Below, one piece after another: positions 6,997 to 7,504 of a stretch of 7,504 nucleotides of DNA. The notes under the pieces are model-generated. The model ran no database searches. It was not told the DNA's origin and saw nothing but the letters and a program-made list of their open reading frames with translations. Origin of the DNA: Collinsella sp. (lineage in GTDB: Bacteria > Actinomycetota > Coriobacteriia > Coriobacteriales > Coriobacteriaceae); assembly GCA_022713905.1 (NCBI GenBank), contig JAIHTM010000121.1, positions 1-7,504 on the forward strand, read 5' to 3'. The position numbers and the translations under genes were made by a program. Positions within the stretch are counted from its first letter, which is position 1. Each line of letters opens with the position of its first letter.

Positions 6997-7260
6997 TTAT
7001 TGCTGGTTGCGTTTGATGCACAGTCCGAGGCCGGTGGCTCCCGCGCCCGCCGCAGCGACGCTTGCTGCCAAGAGCTGCTTTTCGTCGCCCGTTTGCGCCA
7101 ACGGTTCCTGGCGGTCGCCGCGATCGAGCCCCGAGAGGTCGACCGTCACTTGCGTGGCGGCCTGCGCCTGCTCTTGTTGGGCAAAAGCCACTGCCGGCGC
7201 GAGCACCAGGATGCCGACGATGGTGGCCGATGCGATCGCCTTATGCCGTAGCGTGTGCAC
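6997..7260 (-). CDS. Tiny exported protein with LAQTG sortase sorting signal, 87 residues
   Basis: The N-terminus has a basic region (HTLRHK) and a hydrophobic core ATIVGILVLAPAVAFA, with cleavage likely after residue 27. The C-terminus has a complete cell-wall sorting signal: LAQTG (54-58) followed by DEK, a hydrophobic stretch (about 62-82) and the charged tail KRNQQ. LAxTG is the motif known for class E sortases of high-GC actinobacteria, whereas most Gram-positives use LPxTG. Only about 26-30 residues would remain between signal peptidase and sortase cuts. The frame allows a TTG start at 7290 (97 residues, with AAGG 8 nt upstream) or GTG at 7260. GTG is preferred because it gives a normal signal peptide length, but its ribosome site is weak. 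The gene overlaps the end of the upstream gene by 20 nt (50 nt with the TTG), suggesting coupled translation. Confidence 0.75.
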   Translation of the reverse strand: MHTLRHKAIASATIVGILVLAPAVAFAQQEQAQAATQVTVDLSGLDRGDRQEPLAQTGDEKQLLAASVAAAGAGATGLGLCIKRNQQ

Positions 7261-7504
7261 CGGGCTCGACCGTCCAAGTGATTGTTGCAACCTGATCGCC
7301 TTCGCCGGTTATATGGAAGATGTCGCGCGTGACACGGGCGACGTTTCCGCTCGTCTTGAGCTTGATCTTGTCCGAACCGCCGGCAATACCCTGATAGCCC
7401 ATGTCAAAGGTTGCGTTCTTGGAGAGATCGATTCCCGTTCCCTGCGTTGCGGCGCTGGCATCTTGGAGCGCGCCGTCGGGGCCGACCTTAAAGTCGATGG
7501 AGTT
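7241..7504 (-). CDS. C-terminal 87 residues of a probable exported surface protein (5' end beyond window)
   Basis: The frame is open from the right edge to TAA at 7241-7243. The visible part is strand-rich and polar: NSIDFKVGPDGALQDAS, ATFDMGYQGIAGGSDKIKL, KTSGNVARVTRDIF and ATITWTVEPG near the end. The DFKVGPDG and closing ATITWTVEPG patterns are like the C-terminal beta-sandwich module of exported proteins common in Coriobacteriia; this is from memory and is inference. There is no sorting signal or membrane anchor at this end. Its stop lies inside the start of the LAQTG mini-protein gene, so the two are translated from one message. Signal peptide and total length cannot be seen. Confidence 0.72.
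   Translation of the reverse strand, partial: NSIDFKVGPDGALQDASAATQGTGIDLSKNATFDMGYQGIAGGSDKIKLKTSGNVARVTRDIFHITGEGDQVATITWTVEPGAHATA

Noticed and set aside
1..7504. CRISPR array, tRNA, rRNA, integrase or transposase gene
   Set aside because: No spaced direct repeats, cloverleaf-like segment or recombinase/transposase motifs were seen on either strand.

Overview
The window looks like a stretch of chromosome from a high-GC actinobacterium. The best guess is class Coriobacteriia, of the Collinsella/Olsenella kind. This rests on the GC-rich codons, the strong Shine-Dalgarno sites set about 4 nt before ATG or GTG starts, an LAxTG-type cell-wall sorting signal, and exported proteins of a Gram-positive style. 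The assignment is inference; no rRNA or other marker gene is present. Six genes are visible, all on the minus strand, so transcription runs from high to low coordinates. Two of them run off the window ends.

Region A (about 6958-7504) holds the 3' end of a large exported protein (7241 to the right edge). It overlaps a very small exported protein that carries an LAQTG sorting signal (6997-7260). Just downstream lies a 470-residue secreted, cysteine-rich protein (5545-6957). Together they look like one cell-surface operon. Region B (4710-5426) is a single DUF554/YqgA-like membrane protein with its own leader.

Region C (1-4622) is the most interesting part. It is a three-gene cassette: a TerB_N/TerB_C protein (2862-4622), a P-loop ATPase of the BrxC/BrxD (DUF2791) type whose start overlaps the end of the TerB gene by 8 nt (1565-2869), and a superfamily 2 DEAD/DEAH helicase of the Lhr/BrxHI type (1-1448) that continues past the left edge. 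ATPases and helicases of these types also occur together as BrxD and BrxHI in type 2 BREX phage-defence loci, and TerB_N proteins have been linked to DNA-processing operons. The cassette is therefore best read as a candidate DNA-processing or defence module rather than a tellurite-resistance system. No methyltransferase, PglZ, nuclease, integrase or transposase gene is visible in the window.

The gap between the ATPase and helicase genes holds a compact palindromic repeat of REP/REPIN character. One arm of it overlaps the ATPase stop codon. There is no rRNA, tRNA or CRISPR array, and no gene-free stretch longer than 300 bases. The longest gaps are 5427-5544, 1449-1564 and 4623-4709, each described below.
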